Below, one piece after another: positions 11,116-24,200 of a stretch of 64,000 nt of DNA. The position numbers and the translations under genes are program-made. The notes under the pieces were generated by a model, which worked only from the letters and a program-made list of their open reading frames with translations, was not told the origin of the DNA and did not search any database. This stretch comes from Syngnathus acus (Eukaryota; Chordata; Actinopteri; Syngnathiformes; Syngnathidae). The stretch is taken from positions 11,771,976 to 11,835,975 of the forward strand of contig NC_051089.1 in assembly GCF_901709675.1 (NCBI RefSeq). The letters are read 5' to 3'. The stretch's first letter is position 1. Each line of letters begins with the position of its first letter.

Positions 11116-13441
11116 CATGGAAACTTGAAATTCACTGGCACCGAACGCTCACTGCCCTATTTGTCTATGGTGTCACTTGGATGTGTGAATTTCGCAACCA
11201 TCTGCTCTCAGGTTGAGCAGTGTGCTTGAGAATTGATGAGCAACAAGAGATCTTATGGATGGGAAATTAGAAGAGTCCCCCAAATTAGTGAACGTTTTTA
11301 AAACTAAATCTATGGATAGATCTTTGGACAAAATAGTGTTCTCCACATTGACAGCATTATTTTCCTTTTTTAACACCTCGAATTGTAAAACAACAAAACC
11401 GAGACTGCGAGAGGCCTTGTGTTTGCAAAAATAATTTATTTAGAGATGTAATGTACATCTGAGAAACAAGCCGCGAGACACTGCCTCACAGTCGCTTTTT
11501 TTTTTTTTACATCGCATTTCATTTTCATTTTTTTCACAATTATGACTTTTTTAATGACCTACTTCAACACAAACTCATGTTCATACCAAATCTGTACTGA
11601 GTGTGATATACCTAAACTTGTCCATCTACCAACATGTTGGCATTTCTGTCGCTCATAATCGATGTGACAAGCATCTAATCTTTATCCTCTACTCAAAAGA
11701 TTTCAAATCCAAAGTGATGCAACGTCAATATCTACAGGGAGCTGTCAGTCCTTGTAGTGGTTTACAAACCTGAATTTCACAGACAATCTGGGTGAGACCC
11801 TTTTCCCCCACGCCTACTTATTGAAAAACATATCTAATACATACTGTATGATGGTGGCAATAAACATATGAAATGCACTTGACAAGTATAAATGACTATA
11901 TGATTTTCTCAAAAGTGAGCTTTAGTTTTGGAAGTCACTGGCCCTCACAATTGAGTCTTTTTCTCAAATTTAATTACATTAAAAGGAAAGCTGTGATCGA
12001 TCAATTGCTTTGAATGATTGTTATATACTATAATAAAGCACCTTGTAGCTGTCTCTCAGTTCATTGAACAGACGAGACGTTTTCAGACGGATGCTTCACT
12101 TTGTTTACAGCTTGGTGCTGTCAGACGTCTGTTTGCAGATTTCATACATTGTGAAAGCGCAATCCAAATAAACACAATTGCAGCTTCAACCTCTGGACAA
12201 AATATAACTTAATAATAATCTTGTTTACCTTGCCAAAGTTGCGAATCTAAGATCAAGACTTCAGCTCTGTTTCTTTTTTCTGTAACTACATTTCAGAGGA
12301 TGAAGATAAATATAATCACACAATCGAATGCAATCTACAATTACTGTACCTTTGGATCGTCATGGACATTATTTTGCGATTCAACTCTTCTGTTCCTCTG
12401 AAGTTTCTTTTTCCCAAGTTTCACAGAGAATTTCTCTCTCCTTGAGACCTCTCATTCTTTGTGACATCCCCTTGAGAGAGGTCATTCGTTGAATAAGCTT
12501 CGGAACATGGTGATGATTACATAAGACTGTGTTTACATATCTCATTAATTATGTTGCTTTTGAAAGTCATATTGTAATCTATTTTTAATTTACCCTATGG
12601 ATGCAGAGGTGAAAAGAGTCAAATATGCTGGCAAGCAACACAATTCATGGTTGAGTTTCTTTTGTTGTTGTTGCTCAATAGACATGGGCTATAAGCAATT
12701 AATACTTGGGGACACATTTAAATCATGCATCTTCACCAGCTGACCGTAAACCCTTTACCCTGTCCTTGCACAAAACTTTTTTTCATCATACTTTACATAC
12801 TGCATACATTACTAGCAACATCATTAGTGTGTGGGTGACCAAGCAAATATTGATGTTTTTACTGCCTAATCTCCTTTTCTCCTCCTCTTCCTCCTTGCAA
12901 GCTCCTGATCATCCCCATCTCTTGTCCCTCTTCAAACAGCATCCTGCATGCTGCTTGACTGCCCCATTGTTTGTTTGTGTTTCAGATTATCTGCTAGGTA
13001 GGCTAATTTTGTTGCTTTATCACTGTATTCCAGCAAAAACCCAAATGAATTGTGTGCTGCTGATTTAAATGAAGTGTTCGCTGTCCCTACTCGTGTGTGT
13101 CTGTGTGCGCAAGACCTATTGTTAAAGGCTCTGCCTGCCAACATCGCTTTTTTTAATTGCATAAAAAAGCCTTGTTTTGGATAAGCCACCGTTATTGTTC
13201 ATGCTGACATTGCTTTTATGACAGAATGACTAACGAGTGTGTCGCCGTGTGGGTACGTGTGTGTATGGGAAACATAAACAGCATAAAAAAAAAGTTTTTG
13301 GCAGAATTTGTACTTCCTGATGGTAAAAATTAAGTTTTGCAATTAGCGAGATGCAGCAATAGACAAACTCAAGGACATCAAGTTTTTTGTTTCTTCACAT
13401 AACAGAAATGAGGACAATGAGGAAGGTTTGAGCAAAGTTTT
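11116..13441. other. No gene recognised
   Basis: AT-rich unique sequence with a T-run near 11,498-11,509. The plus-strand 120-codon frame at 12,706-13,068 is rich in L, S, H and C from pyrimidine-rich DNA and shows no domain, so I do not call it. Confidence 0.55.
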
Positions 13442-13544
13442 ATCCATCCGTCCGTCCGTCCATCCATCCATCCATCCATCCATCCATCCATCCATCCATC
13501 CATCCATCCATCCATCCATCCATCCATCCATCCACCCATCCATT
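13442..13544. repeat. (CATC)n / (GATG)n microsatellite
   Basis: About 100 bp of CATC units. The left edge carries a short (TCCG)n variant block and the right edge a single CACC variant. A minus-strand frame of repeated WMDG units is an artefact of the array. GATG is also the tail unit of the RTE/Rex3-type ends found elsewhere here, but no 'cattttct' element body follows, so the array's origin is unresolved. Confidence 0.97.
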
Positions 13545-16500
13545 AGCATCCAACCCAACCACCGATTGCAAATGTCAGCAGGGATAAAGTGGTAAAGGTC
13601 TGGGGATGAAAGTGGCCAAAACGTGGTTTGGTATCTCTATTTCTTCTCCCGCGTGAACACAAATAGATAGCATACACATCATAACCATTTATGCCAGACA
13701 GATTCATGTTAAACTACTGTTACACAATCGAACATTCTAAACTAATTGTTCGGCATGCGCAGATTCACATATTTTTGGGTGAGTTTTGGGGGAAAAAATC
13801 AAATCTGTTTTCTGTTCCCCACGAATACCAAGGTTTGACTATAACCAAATATTTATAATACTGATTATTTGTGGTATTTTGAGGTGTAGTTGTAGTATGA
13901 TGCCTAGAGCTCCAAATTATTATTTGACTTTAAATCCAAAGACCGAAGTAGGAGGCTTGCATCTCTAGCTTAATCTTTGTGTGCTGTTGCACCATTGCCT
14001 CACATTGTTGATGAAAATTTACTGTACATTGAGAATGCACAGTGAGGCTTCTCAAAAGATTAGATGGTGGCTTCCACCCATGGAAGGCAGCAAGCAACAA
14101 AAGCAATGATGAATACAGTGAAAATGTAAAAAGGGCCCTGGGGATTCCAAAGAAGCTTAATTTGACATATGTGTACATTTACCTGCCGTTGGGATACTGT
14201 TCACACATTGTGCCTGTTATCACTGCAAAAACACTTGGATTGGGCTTTTCAAAATAAGTGTTGTTTTGTCTTCTTCATAAAATTCCCAGTTCTCCAATCC
14301 TTAAACTATAGTTGCAATATGGTAGTGATGAAGCCTGGCGGCTCAATGGCTGATCAATATGTTGACTGCCTTGAAAATGAATTAGATCCTCCCATCAGAG
14401 CCTCTCAAGTTAAAAGATGAGAATTGACCAAAGCTTTTGTAAGCTTTGCGAGCTTGAGCAGAATGTGCGTTGGTAAAAAAGATACACAGAAGAAGAAATC
14501 CACCATAGTTTTATGCTTGTTTTGTTGAGCACGGTTTCGTTTTTCGCTGTGCTGTCTTGTGGTCTGTTTTCTTGACATTACTTTCAATTGGAAATGAAAT
14601 GTTTTGATGGTTGTTGTTTTTTATTGGTGCTTTGACAGGGTTGAAAAAAGGAAAATGGGTCTAGAAGCAAGTTTGGTGTTTCTGTTTTAAAAATGACAAG
14701 TGTCTGCAAAAATGCATAACAATATTTGAGTACCAATTTGGCTGTGATCAACTCAAAATAATAAGCTTGAAAACATTTCTCCAGCAAAGTGCACATTAAG
14801 TGCAATCAAGCACTTATGATGAGACAAATTATTTATTGGAAACAAATTGAATTCTAAATCAACTGATGACATTTTTACATTTTTTTTTATTTATTTACTC
14901 TTTTTAAAGTCAGTTAAAAAACCCAGAAAGTTTGGGCAACCATGCTGAAAAAAGTATAAACGTAAATCACTGTAGACAGGGATGATGATTATCATATAAT
15001 CACAAGATCAAAGTGTTCTTCATGGCTAATAAAGAGAGTAAGAGTTTGTTGCAAGGAAAGGGTAGTTATGGATAATGTTGGAACAAATCCAGCAAAATCA
15101 GACAAGTTTGCTGTACTTGGTAAGCAAAATTAGTGTACTTCAAATCATTGTGTACACGGAACATTTGTGCCAACCACTTGTCAGCAACAGTCGTATCAGT
15201 ATTGCCATGGTGGTTGTTTATGGCTTGCATGACCAGTAAATGATCAAAGTTCATCTTTATTTACACACATTCTTTTTCCTCCTATTAAATGTTTATAAGC
15301 TTCTTAAAGATGACTTCATGTGAATGCCTCATAGAACTGTCCCCGACGTGTTTTTTAAGTCTCCCACTAAGTGCTCTCAGTGCTGTCTCAATATTGACAA
15401 ATGGTTTGGCTTAATGGTCTCTTTTACATTTCAAATGAGTTTGGATGAATTAAGAGCATCCAATTAATTAGATTGTATCATCAGAGAGTTTCAGAGTTTC
15501 TGTGTGTGGGGGGCATTAGTCAAGGTTTCAAGACCCAAGAATCCCAACTACATTACTAGAAAGATGACTATTGTTTTAGATTTCTTCGCACTATCAAGGT
15601 GCCCTTGAACCCCCCCCCCCCACCACCACCACCACCATACACACCCCTTGTGACACCTAATTAGTTAGGAATTCCCACTGTCTTGTATTTGATTAAATTG
15701 CCCACGATTCTGTGCTGCTTGTCAAAGGTCAACCAATTATTGAAACAATCATTGATCCATTCGCCCTTACACTTTTGTATCTGTTTACTACTCCTTTGCA
15801 GCAGAAGATAATGGATCCAGTTGTTTTAAAGACCCTGTTAAATATCTAAACACATAAAACATGTGTGAGGATAATTTTTTAGAAATCATGTGAAAAGATT
15901 GACAACTATGGAATATTTAATTGGGGAGTTATTGTGTTTGTATCTTTTTCCCCATTACAGTTTTCTGGAATTTTGAGGAAATGTCTCAAACTATTATAGC
16001 GTACAGTAAGCTAGCTAGGTATCTAAGCCTACACCCTGAAAATGCATCATGCCCGAGTGCCACAATTTACAGAACAGCTCGGTGGTGTTATTGAAGAAGA
16101 AAGTTTTGAGCCCAAAACTAAATCTAATGAAATTCAGTGTGGGTAATGCTCCTATAATTTGTCACAGTAAAGCAATATTGCCTCGTCAAAAATGAATTAT
16201 AATTGTAATAAACTAATGTGTACTGTATGTATTGTGAACTCATATCTTTCACACAATATTCTCCATGTAAGATCTTAACTTAAACGTCTGTAAATAGGAA
16301 AGTATTTCCTTTAATAACAGGTAGTATGAATGCTACTTAAAACTAAAAGGTAAAGATTTCCAGCACACTGCTGTCATTGTAACTTTCTATATAAGCTAGC
16401 ACTCATGAATTATAGATCCTTCACAAGCGCACACGGTGATGCATCACCACAATTCACTTGATGACGTCTTTTTGCCGGTAATAAAATAGTCCAACATTGT

Positions 16501-16576
16501 GTAGCCATGCATTGTAAAAGGCGTTAGTACCCCATCACAATCTTGGATTCAAGATGCGCCTTTCTGCTCCTGTGCT
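13545..16576. other. No gene recognised; C-run and (CAC)n at 15,610-15,637
   Basis: Open frames stay below about 85 codons. The only clear low-complexity site is a run of C followed by (CAC)n at 15,610-15,637. At 16,009-16,047 lies a motif pair, a GCTAGCTA-containing word then 'accctgaaaatgcat', that recurs at 54,708-54,745 with similar spacing (see findings). Confidence 0.5.
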
Positions 16577-16810
16577 TTAATGTTTCCAATTGTGCTGCCA
16601 GACAACGTCACTGGTGGAGACCGAAATAACGCAGATAATCACATTCAGATATTTATCCTCAAGGGGCATAGGAGGAAGTGCGGCAGGGCTCCCTGCCACC
16701 ACAGGAGTCGTGACGTTAGAGCTTCCATCACGCCTTGCCATCTCTCCAACAAGTGACTGAGCTACATTTATCTTGTCCTTTACGTTTGTACAAAGCATTC
16801 GAAAAAAAAA
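16577..16810 (-). pseudogene. Possible coding relic, weakly DUF4806-like
   Basis: A minus-strand frame of about 78 codons has a more protein-like composition than other frames here. It reads 'VKDKINVAQSLVGEM', then a linker ending 'LPPMPLEDKYLN', then 'VISVSTSDVVWQHNWK'. The order (helix with I/L spacing, an LP-x-PLED segment, a late S/T-x-x-V-W/A-x-x-x-NW segment) recalls the C-terminal domain of DUF4806 proteins common in fish genomes, with the middle missing. There is no splice-site evidence and no upstream exon. The resemblance is from memory and weak; a chance frame is nearly as likely. Confidence 0.2.
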
Positions 16811-17915
16811 ATACGACAATAAAGGTTTTCAGACACATAACATCTTGAAGTTATGTTATGAAAACATAATGGCTAAAAAATACTTTGCCTTATCGTGGAA
16901 AATCTACAAGGTTGTTGTCAAGGACAAATGAACGTCGCAATGTTTGCTGTTGCTCTTTTTTTTCTCCTCCTTCTGTCCCTTGCTCTCAAACACACGCGCA
17001 CACACTTTTCCTCCAAAACCAGGCCACTCTCCTCGTGTGTGTGTGGAGATTGAGCTACTCATCAGAGCCTGTTAATTACATCGTTCTCTAAAGGGATGAC
17101 AAGTTAAGCTTCTCTCTTTCCTGCTTGGGACTGAGGCATGGAAGCATTTCTAAAATAATCCCAGTGATCCATAGAGTGGACAGACATCCCACAGTCTCAT
17201 CAATGATTCGAGCTACTAAGTAACTACATATCTCAGTTAAATGTCAGCTTGTACTCAAAAATAGCTTAAATCTTTTTCACCTCACTTTTCCTTTGCTCTG
17301 CTCGATTACAGCAAGAACGATGAGAAAATTGCAATCTGTCAGCCACGAACACAAAAGAGATATTAGCATCTTGTAGGAGCCTGATGGATTTTTCTCTCTA
17401 TCATTCAGACATATTCCCTCCATGTTTGTAATAAAGCTTGCATGATATTTTCTGTACATGACTGAACGAGGAGCATAGTCGAAGCTACTCTGTGGTATTG
17501 TTGTACCACAAGAATGCAAATCGAGTTACACTGATTTTCACCTGGCTGAGTCCCAGTCCACACCAATGGGGCTGTCTGTCGCATTTGCAGGCTATGAAGT
17601 GCATGCCAAGGAACCTGACCGAGGAAGAAAAGAGATTCATACCATAGAGGAGTTTGTTCTACATTGAACACTTGATTACAATGAACAAATATAGGGCGGG
17701 AAAATCACTCATATAAGATAAGAGCTCACACTGTGTTATTTATTGTACAAGGCTGACTGTGTTTTTCCTATATGCTAGTAATATTATTAATGCAATAATT
17801 AGTCTTTAATAGTTGTGGTTTGCAAATTCATTTGCAGTACTATTCACAAATTTGTTTTCAAGTCTAACAAAACTATTACTCTGTTTCTGTGATCAGGCCA
17901 AAATGATAAAAGTAG
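16811..17915. other. No gene recognised
   Basis: Short overlapping frames only. A pyrimidine-rich patch with cacacgcgcacacac lies near 16,955-17,010. Confidence 0.5.
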
Positions 17916-17919
17916 AGCT

Positions 17920-18245
17920 TTTCCGCTATCTTGTGGCATCTTGATGCCAAGAAACTATGCTGAAGTGAGTTGTGGAGCTTCATTTAAATGAAAAAATAGT
18001 GCTTTGCGGCCATTTTGCGGCATCTACACACAATTCTAAACATATTGGTTCTGTGTCACTTACACTGTCCCTATGGGGGAATAGGTGTACGTATGGTAAA
18101 AACTTGATCTTTGGCCAAATTATATTCACCTCCCCAAAGCTAGGTGGCAATATGCTCTTTTTCAGTGAGCCATCGATTGACCCATTACATCACAGCAAAG
18201 GAAGAAACCTGCGGGTATCCAGAAACAGATGTAAGCAGTGAATTG
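17920..18245. repeat. Possible unclassified interspersed repeat
   Basis: The segment begins with 'ccgctatcttgtggcatctt', and 'gccattttgcggcatct' follows at about 18,009. These paired 'cc-atcttgtggc' phrases are reminiscent of the 'ccatctagtggc' words that flank several fish repeats. An 89-codon plus frame runs to the end of the block but shows no domain. No second copy occurs in the window, so repeat status is a guess from style. Confidence 0.2.
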
Positions 18246-20035
18246 GACAATTTGAAACTCGTACACACCTCTTGTACTGCAATGCATGTGGCCTAATTGA
18301 AACACTGATTTCTTTCAACTCCTGTAGAATAAAATTTGGTCATGCTAATGACAGTCGACTTCCAGAACAATCACTTCTACGGAGACAGGATTGCGTCATT
18401 TTCATTCAAACTTGAGATAAGCAGGGAAGGTTTTACTGTGTTTGTTCCTCCAACTTTTATAGCGTACATTGCAATCCGTTAATAGTCTTGTTTCAATTCA
18501 TGGAATGCAATCAAAAAATTGGCTTGTCTTCTATATCACTATCCCATCACAGTTAAAAAGTTCACTCCCAACCATTTTTTAAAGGACAGATGAAGCATCT
18601 GGTTACTTTAACCTTTGCCCAAATGCTTTTATTGAGCGTCTTTATTTGTCAGCATATGGTCTGGTTTGTGTAAAATCTTCTCTGCATGTGTGTAATGTTT
18701 AGGGATGCATAGCTGGGTTGCAAGTGAAAGGAAAAACACCACATGGGCCAAAAAAAGCTGCCAGAAAAGCTTCAGAGCATCAATACACACTGGAATTGCG
18801 TCGACAAACCCTGAAGAAATATATGAGACAGCTCTAAGGTTGGTGCACATTTATCCACAATACAGCAATTGTATTTATTTACAGTTGATCAACTTCAAAA
18901 ACACTTTCTCAAAATCTCATGGGTGTTTTGCTGCATCATGATGCAACGCATATACATTCTAATTTACGCAATATTCATACAAGTCAAATATCTAAATGAC
19001 TGTTTGTGCAATGTGTGTGATTTGAAATGCTTTTATTCATTCAAGAATTGGGACCACCTCCATGGAAAATGTACCGTAATGAGCTGGCAAATGGTAGAAC
19101 AGTTGATTTTTACCGTTGATTTGTACTTTTCTTGCTTTTATCAAAGAGAGCTCAGTTTGATACAGCTACAGCCTTTCAGGACTTTGGCTTTCAAAACACT
19201 TTTTTTTACAGCCTCACCCCCAACAAAGTGGCCTGGTGCCCCTGACCTAGAAAATCGCTAACAAATTAGTCAGTGACTCACACCCGCACACCTGGTGAAT
19301 GACACCCATATTAACTTGATGGAATGAAAAAAAATTGCTATGAGCCCTGGCTGCTGTGACTGCACCCAAGCCTGCTTCAGTCAAGAAATCAGCTAAGTAG
19401 AACCTGTCTAACAAAATGCCGGAGGTCAAAATTACTCAAAATGCTGCAACAAATTGTCATGATCTAATTAAATTCAAGAAGAGATGAGAGTAAAAGTATC
19501 GGGCATTTATCAGTCTGAAAAGAGTTACAAAGTAATTCCCAAACCTTTAGAACTCTGGTGAGGGTCCAGAAAGCATGTAACAGTGGCGAATGTTCTTAGA
19601 ACCGGCAAAACGACAGAAAAGGGCACGGTGACGATTCATCCAGAAGATGACAAAGGAACCAAGGATAACTTTTTAAAGAACTGCTGGTCTCACTCGTCTC
19701 AGTTAAGTGTCTCTAGAGACTGATAACTCTCTTTTGCTGATTTACCGAAGCTTGGCTAGTTAGTGTGATGAGAACTGCTCACTCCCTAAGCAAAGAGTCC
19801 TAAGAAGGTCTCTTATTTCTTCAAACAGATACCTTCACAGTTGTGTGGCTTCTCTGATTGAAACAATTGCAACTTACATCACCTGTCACACTGAAGTCTA
19901 TCCAGTCCCAGTAAATACCAATAGCTCGTGATTGGTGTTAACTGGTGTGGGGAAGATGAATGCCCTCTAAATGCCTCAACCTCATTGCCTCTTGGCGTAT
20001 TAGTCATGTAAACAACACTGGTTTATTAATGGTAA
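18246..20035. other. No gene recognised
   Basis: The 130-codon plus frame at 18,869-19,261 is rich in F, Y, C and I from AT-rich DNA and lacks any domain or signal I recognise. No repeats are identified. Confidence 0.5.
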
Positions 20036-20290
20036 AAGCTTTCCCTAATGATCCACACCTCGCATGAGCCTGAATATCAAGTCAGGATGTAAAGAGCAGC
20101 CATAGATCATCATAATAAATGATGGGAAGCTGGCAGAATGCTTCGGGAGGAGACCTGTCCTGATTCGTATTCGCTCTCTGTTTCCCTGTCTGATTCATAT
20201 GCTGTTTGCCTCTAATACATCAAGGCTGGATGATTCCTCCATTAAACCGACACATCTCTGGAGCATATTTATCAGACACTTATATATTTT
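20036..20290. promoter_or_regulatory. Candidate conserved non-coding block (left part)
   Basis: Repeat-free, evenly composed sequence with short transcription-factor-like words such as 'atcataataaatgatggg', 'gattcatatgctg' and 'ccattaaaccg'. No open frame explains its texture. It forms the left part of the longest candidate regulatory stretch of the window (20.0-21.25 kb). Conservation is inferred, not shown. Confidence 0.25.
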
Positions 20291-20639
20291 GAGATGACGG
20301 TTTTTCTAAGATTCAACAACAAGGATTTACCTAACGTTCAAGTTTGTACTATGATCCAAAGATGAAGCCACAGTTGGAGTTTGATTCGAAGATGTTTTTA
20401 ATCCTTACGGCAACTCTGGTGGGAATTCAAGTCATTTACAAATCTAATCAAATGTGTTCAGAAGACTCTGTATGTGTCTTTTAACGGGTGTTCTGATATC
20501 TGGTTGACTGCATGATCAGTCCCCCGAGAGAACCCACAGAAGCCCCGTTGTTTTTATCATGCAGGAGAAAATTGGCATCACTCTGAATTTGTTCTTGTCA
20601 AATGTTGAGCAGTCAAAACCCAGCCAGTTGTAAATAAAC

Positions 20640-21255
20640 AAATTCACATCAGCATGGTCTGGAATGCTAACTAGCTGCACCACCACGTTGCTCCTAATAG
20701 GGTGTGTTTATTTTTATGGTGGCGCAGAACGCTCCATGCCAAGGATAATTTTGTAATGAATCACAATTGTAACTCTAATTTTGCTCTAATTGCCATCACT
20801 TATGTGCCGGAGCTACAAGCATGTTGTTTTTAATACGTGCAGCCCTTGTAAAACAGCAACCTGTTCTCGTCGTATCAAATGGCTACAGCAAGTGCTTGAA
20901 AGAAAAAAGGATGAAATGTCACAAAGAGGGAGGGTTGGCCATAAATTGGAGACATTATCCTGGCTGCAGGTGGACTTGTCCTCTATGCCGCTTCCCTCCA
21001 ATTATTTGATTCACTCATTTGCTCCAAAGGTTGGATGGAGAGGATAATGGATGGGTGACTTCAATTACTATCCTGGCGCTATCCATGGAGACTCACTTCC
21101 CAACATGTAATGGTGACAAACACGCAGTGGACATCAACCAAGAAGTCACCGAGTTGTTCCACGTAATGCGTGTGTGATAAAAGACGCGATTGACTGCCAC
21201 CCAGGGAGCGGCAGGCATGATGACAAGATGACATTCAGAGATTATCGCTGAATGT
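20640..21255. promoter_or_regulatory. Candidate conserved non-coding block (right part)
   Basis: Contains clustered homeodomain-like cores within 'aatgaatcacaattgtaac' and 'ctctaattttgctctaattg' (about 20,756-20,791), then repeat-free sequence with 'tccaattatttgattcactc' and 'acattcagagattatcgctg'. Overlapping frames of 62-85 codons on both strands look like composition shadows. The alternative, a short exon, cannot be excluded but no convincing splice-flanked frame is visible. Confidence 0.3.
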
Positions 21256-24200
21256 GTTGCTTTTTTTTCCCCTCCTCTTTAGTCTTGGCCTTCATTGCAA
21301 GCACTAAAAGCATCACAGACTAAACTTTGTTTTGAAAGACTACAAAGCGATTTGTGATGAGACTGAAAAGGAGCGGTGGTGACATATTGTTGGGCGGAGT
21401 ATTGTGTTAAAGGATCCAAAACATTGCTTGTTGTGCTAAACTTGTTGGATTGTTTTTCCAATTCAGAGCCAATTTAAGTAGAAACGTGTCAGCAGTGCAT
21501 TGTGTTGAGACTGTAACAGTATGCACCCTCTAAAAGGAACAAGTAACGAAACAAGAGATGGAATTTAGAGAAGAGGCAAAGAGCAAATACAACTCATCAA
21601 ATGAATGTGAATTGCTTAAAGTGAATTCAACGTGAAACAGAGGAGGACAATTTGTGTTATTATGGCCTCAAATCCTGCACTTGCACTGCCGACACTGATA
21701 TTGATAGTCCCCAAATCAGTAACATGATGGAGATTGAGCTCTCATCCCTCAATTGTTCTTATTTTCTCATTTGACGGCTCTCTGTTTCCAGGTAGATACA
21801 TTTGAGATGTTTTTGCCATTCTGCAGATCTGTAAGTGTAGGTCCCCTCGACACCTGTCTAAGAGGGCCGATTCTCCTCAGGGCACTGATCATATAACCAA
21901 TTTTCACACATTGTGCATTACTCATGACCAGACAGCGACTTGCCTGAGGAGTGGTCAAGATTATTGCGTTATTGGTGGCTGGGGGGTGTCATCTGAGATG
22001 CAGCAAAAGCCTTAAAAGCATGGTGTCTCTCAGATTTCAAAAAGTAAAAGTAGCGTTTGAGCTGACACTGAGCCAAAGTGCCTTTGCTGACCTTGGCAGT
22101 GGCAAATGCAATATCTCCTTCTCCCTCCCCCCACTGTCCGCTTCAGCAAGAAATGCATTTGGAATTGTGTATGCAAGTGCTGCTGAACATGTACTAATTG
22201 TTTACGCTACGTGAGGACAGTGTGCATTAGGGTCACAGTTGAAGTGGTGATGAAAATCAAGGCCTATCTGTCATTCAAAGCTCAAAGATTTCAAGTATAC
22301 AGGCTATTAGCAAATTGGATTAGTGTGTTTTTCAATGTTGAGTCGTCAAAAGGGCTGTACAGTAGTCTGTAATACGGCAGGGTTGAAAGTGATGACTCTG
22401 GATTATCGTGTTTTGCCCTGGAGCCTCAGCGTGACCGAGGGCTGTGTCGTAATAATAGTGCTGTGTGACAGCATGGCTACTCTACTCTGAGCAAATTGTA
22501 GCTGACAGTTGTTCCTGTGTGAGGACCTGTGGGCTTAAGCTGCTGCTGGTGGCCTCTCCATTGTTCCACTGTCCACAATGCCCCTGAAAGACACTGGTTG
22601 ATGCTCTGAGCTGCACTCTTGTTGTTAAACTGCAGGCAGAGCAACATGCATTATCAACAAAACAAGTCAATGCATGCTGGGTCGGGGGAACGGTTGATGT
22701 CTTTGTGACTCGTGAACGGTGCTACAGTTTCAAAAAGTCCAGAACAAGTGATAGTCCGCCAATCACATGATATGCTGGGCCAGGTGTGCTAGAGCTTCCA
22801 TACCCGTTGTCCCCTTGCAGGATAAGGGGGGAATCCCAAATCTTAAAAGGAACAGCTGTTGACAGCAAGGTGGCAAGATCTGATGGTTTCGCCAGGGTCA
22901 TTGTTTGAAAGAGTCATTCTGTGGTAGCGGGGTCGAGTATCAAACCGCCTTGCCAAACAGTCACCCCACTGTTCTCGGCCAGTCAACACACAGAGCGGTC
23001 TCAATTAGTTGCTCCAGTCATCTCCCTCCGCTGTCACATGATCCGGGGCTGTGTAATAACACACAGGGGGCAGGGGCGGTCCGGTCAGGAAATGAGATGA
23101 TCCATGGATGACAGCTTAGGCACACAGCAGCCACTTATCTGTTATTACGCTCCTGAAAAAACAATCTCACTCAGAGATCTTCGAGCGTGAGTATGTGCAT
23201 ATGTTTGCGAGGATGTAAAGAAAAGTACGACATTAAAACACATTGCAAGATCGGAAGATAGTTGATGATCTTTTGTTGATGTGGGATTCTCCTTATATGT
23301 GGAGCTGAACAGCTAAGCCTCTTTCACACATGACCTGCAAAAGTGAACTCACCTGATTCTTGAGACACCGAGCTTGATTCAACAACATGTTTTTTCCCGA
23401 AAAGCTCTCAAGAAAGGTCTACATTACGAAGAGTTCTTAAGTTGCACGAGGCTTTGCCCCTAAACGATTTCCTACATGTTACAAGTACGTACAAGACACT
23501 AATGGTCCACATTATGACAATTAATAATGGTGTATGATTTTGCTATAGTTTTGAATTAATTTACATACTTAACTGCACTCAAATAAAAACATTTGTCCCA
23601 ATAATGTCATCTGCTTAGACAATAGTTTCATTGAGAAATATTTTAATATTGGATCTGGATATGTGGATATTCGATTCTGTCTATTCTTCACTGGTGTTAT
23701 AACTGTTGCTGAAGGAATAGCAATCATATAAACACACGGCTTTTATGCCTTTCAGTTTGTGTGTACCTTCTCAGACCGTAGTAAAACGCAAAGCTCAGTA
23801 TCCTCACCGAGAATGTCACACGCCAGGACACGTTGTGATCGAATGTAACCAAATATCTACCATATACCCGAGCTTGCCGTATGAACCGTGGCAAAACACT
23901 TACCAAACACAGCAGAACGTGTTACAACTTGAACGGAACCTCTGATTTCAGGGAATCTACACAGACCGCTTCCAAGTTTTGGTAACGCCCTATGGTAATC
24001 CTGTCAGCTATAGTTGTGTTTACCTCATTTTACTATGGCTGACTAGGTTTCTCTTTTTGACACTTTAGCTCGGATTCACCGCCTGTCACATTGTCTCATG
24101 GCCATCCCATGTTGTGCCTGAAACATAGCTGTCGTGGCTGCTAGGGGGCATTGGGCAAACGCAGCCTAATCGTTATGCTGAATATGTTAGTTTAGTTGGA

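Noticed and set aside
12706-13068. 120-codon plus-strand open frame
   Set aside because: Pyrimidine-rich DNA yields an L/S/H/C-rich product without any domain; it looks like chance.
13442-13544. CATC array as a Rex3-type tail
   Set aside because: No 'cattttct...ccgctt' body follows on either side, so no element can be attached to it.
13442-13544. CRISPR-like array
   Set aside because: Simple tetranucleotide repeat without spacers; eukaryotic sequence context.
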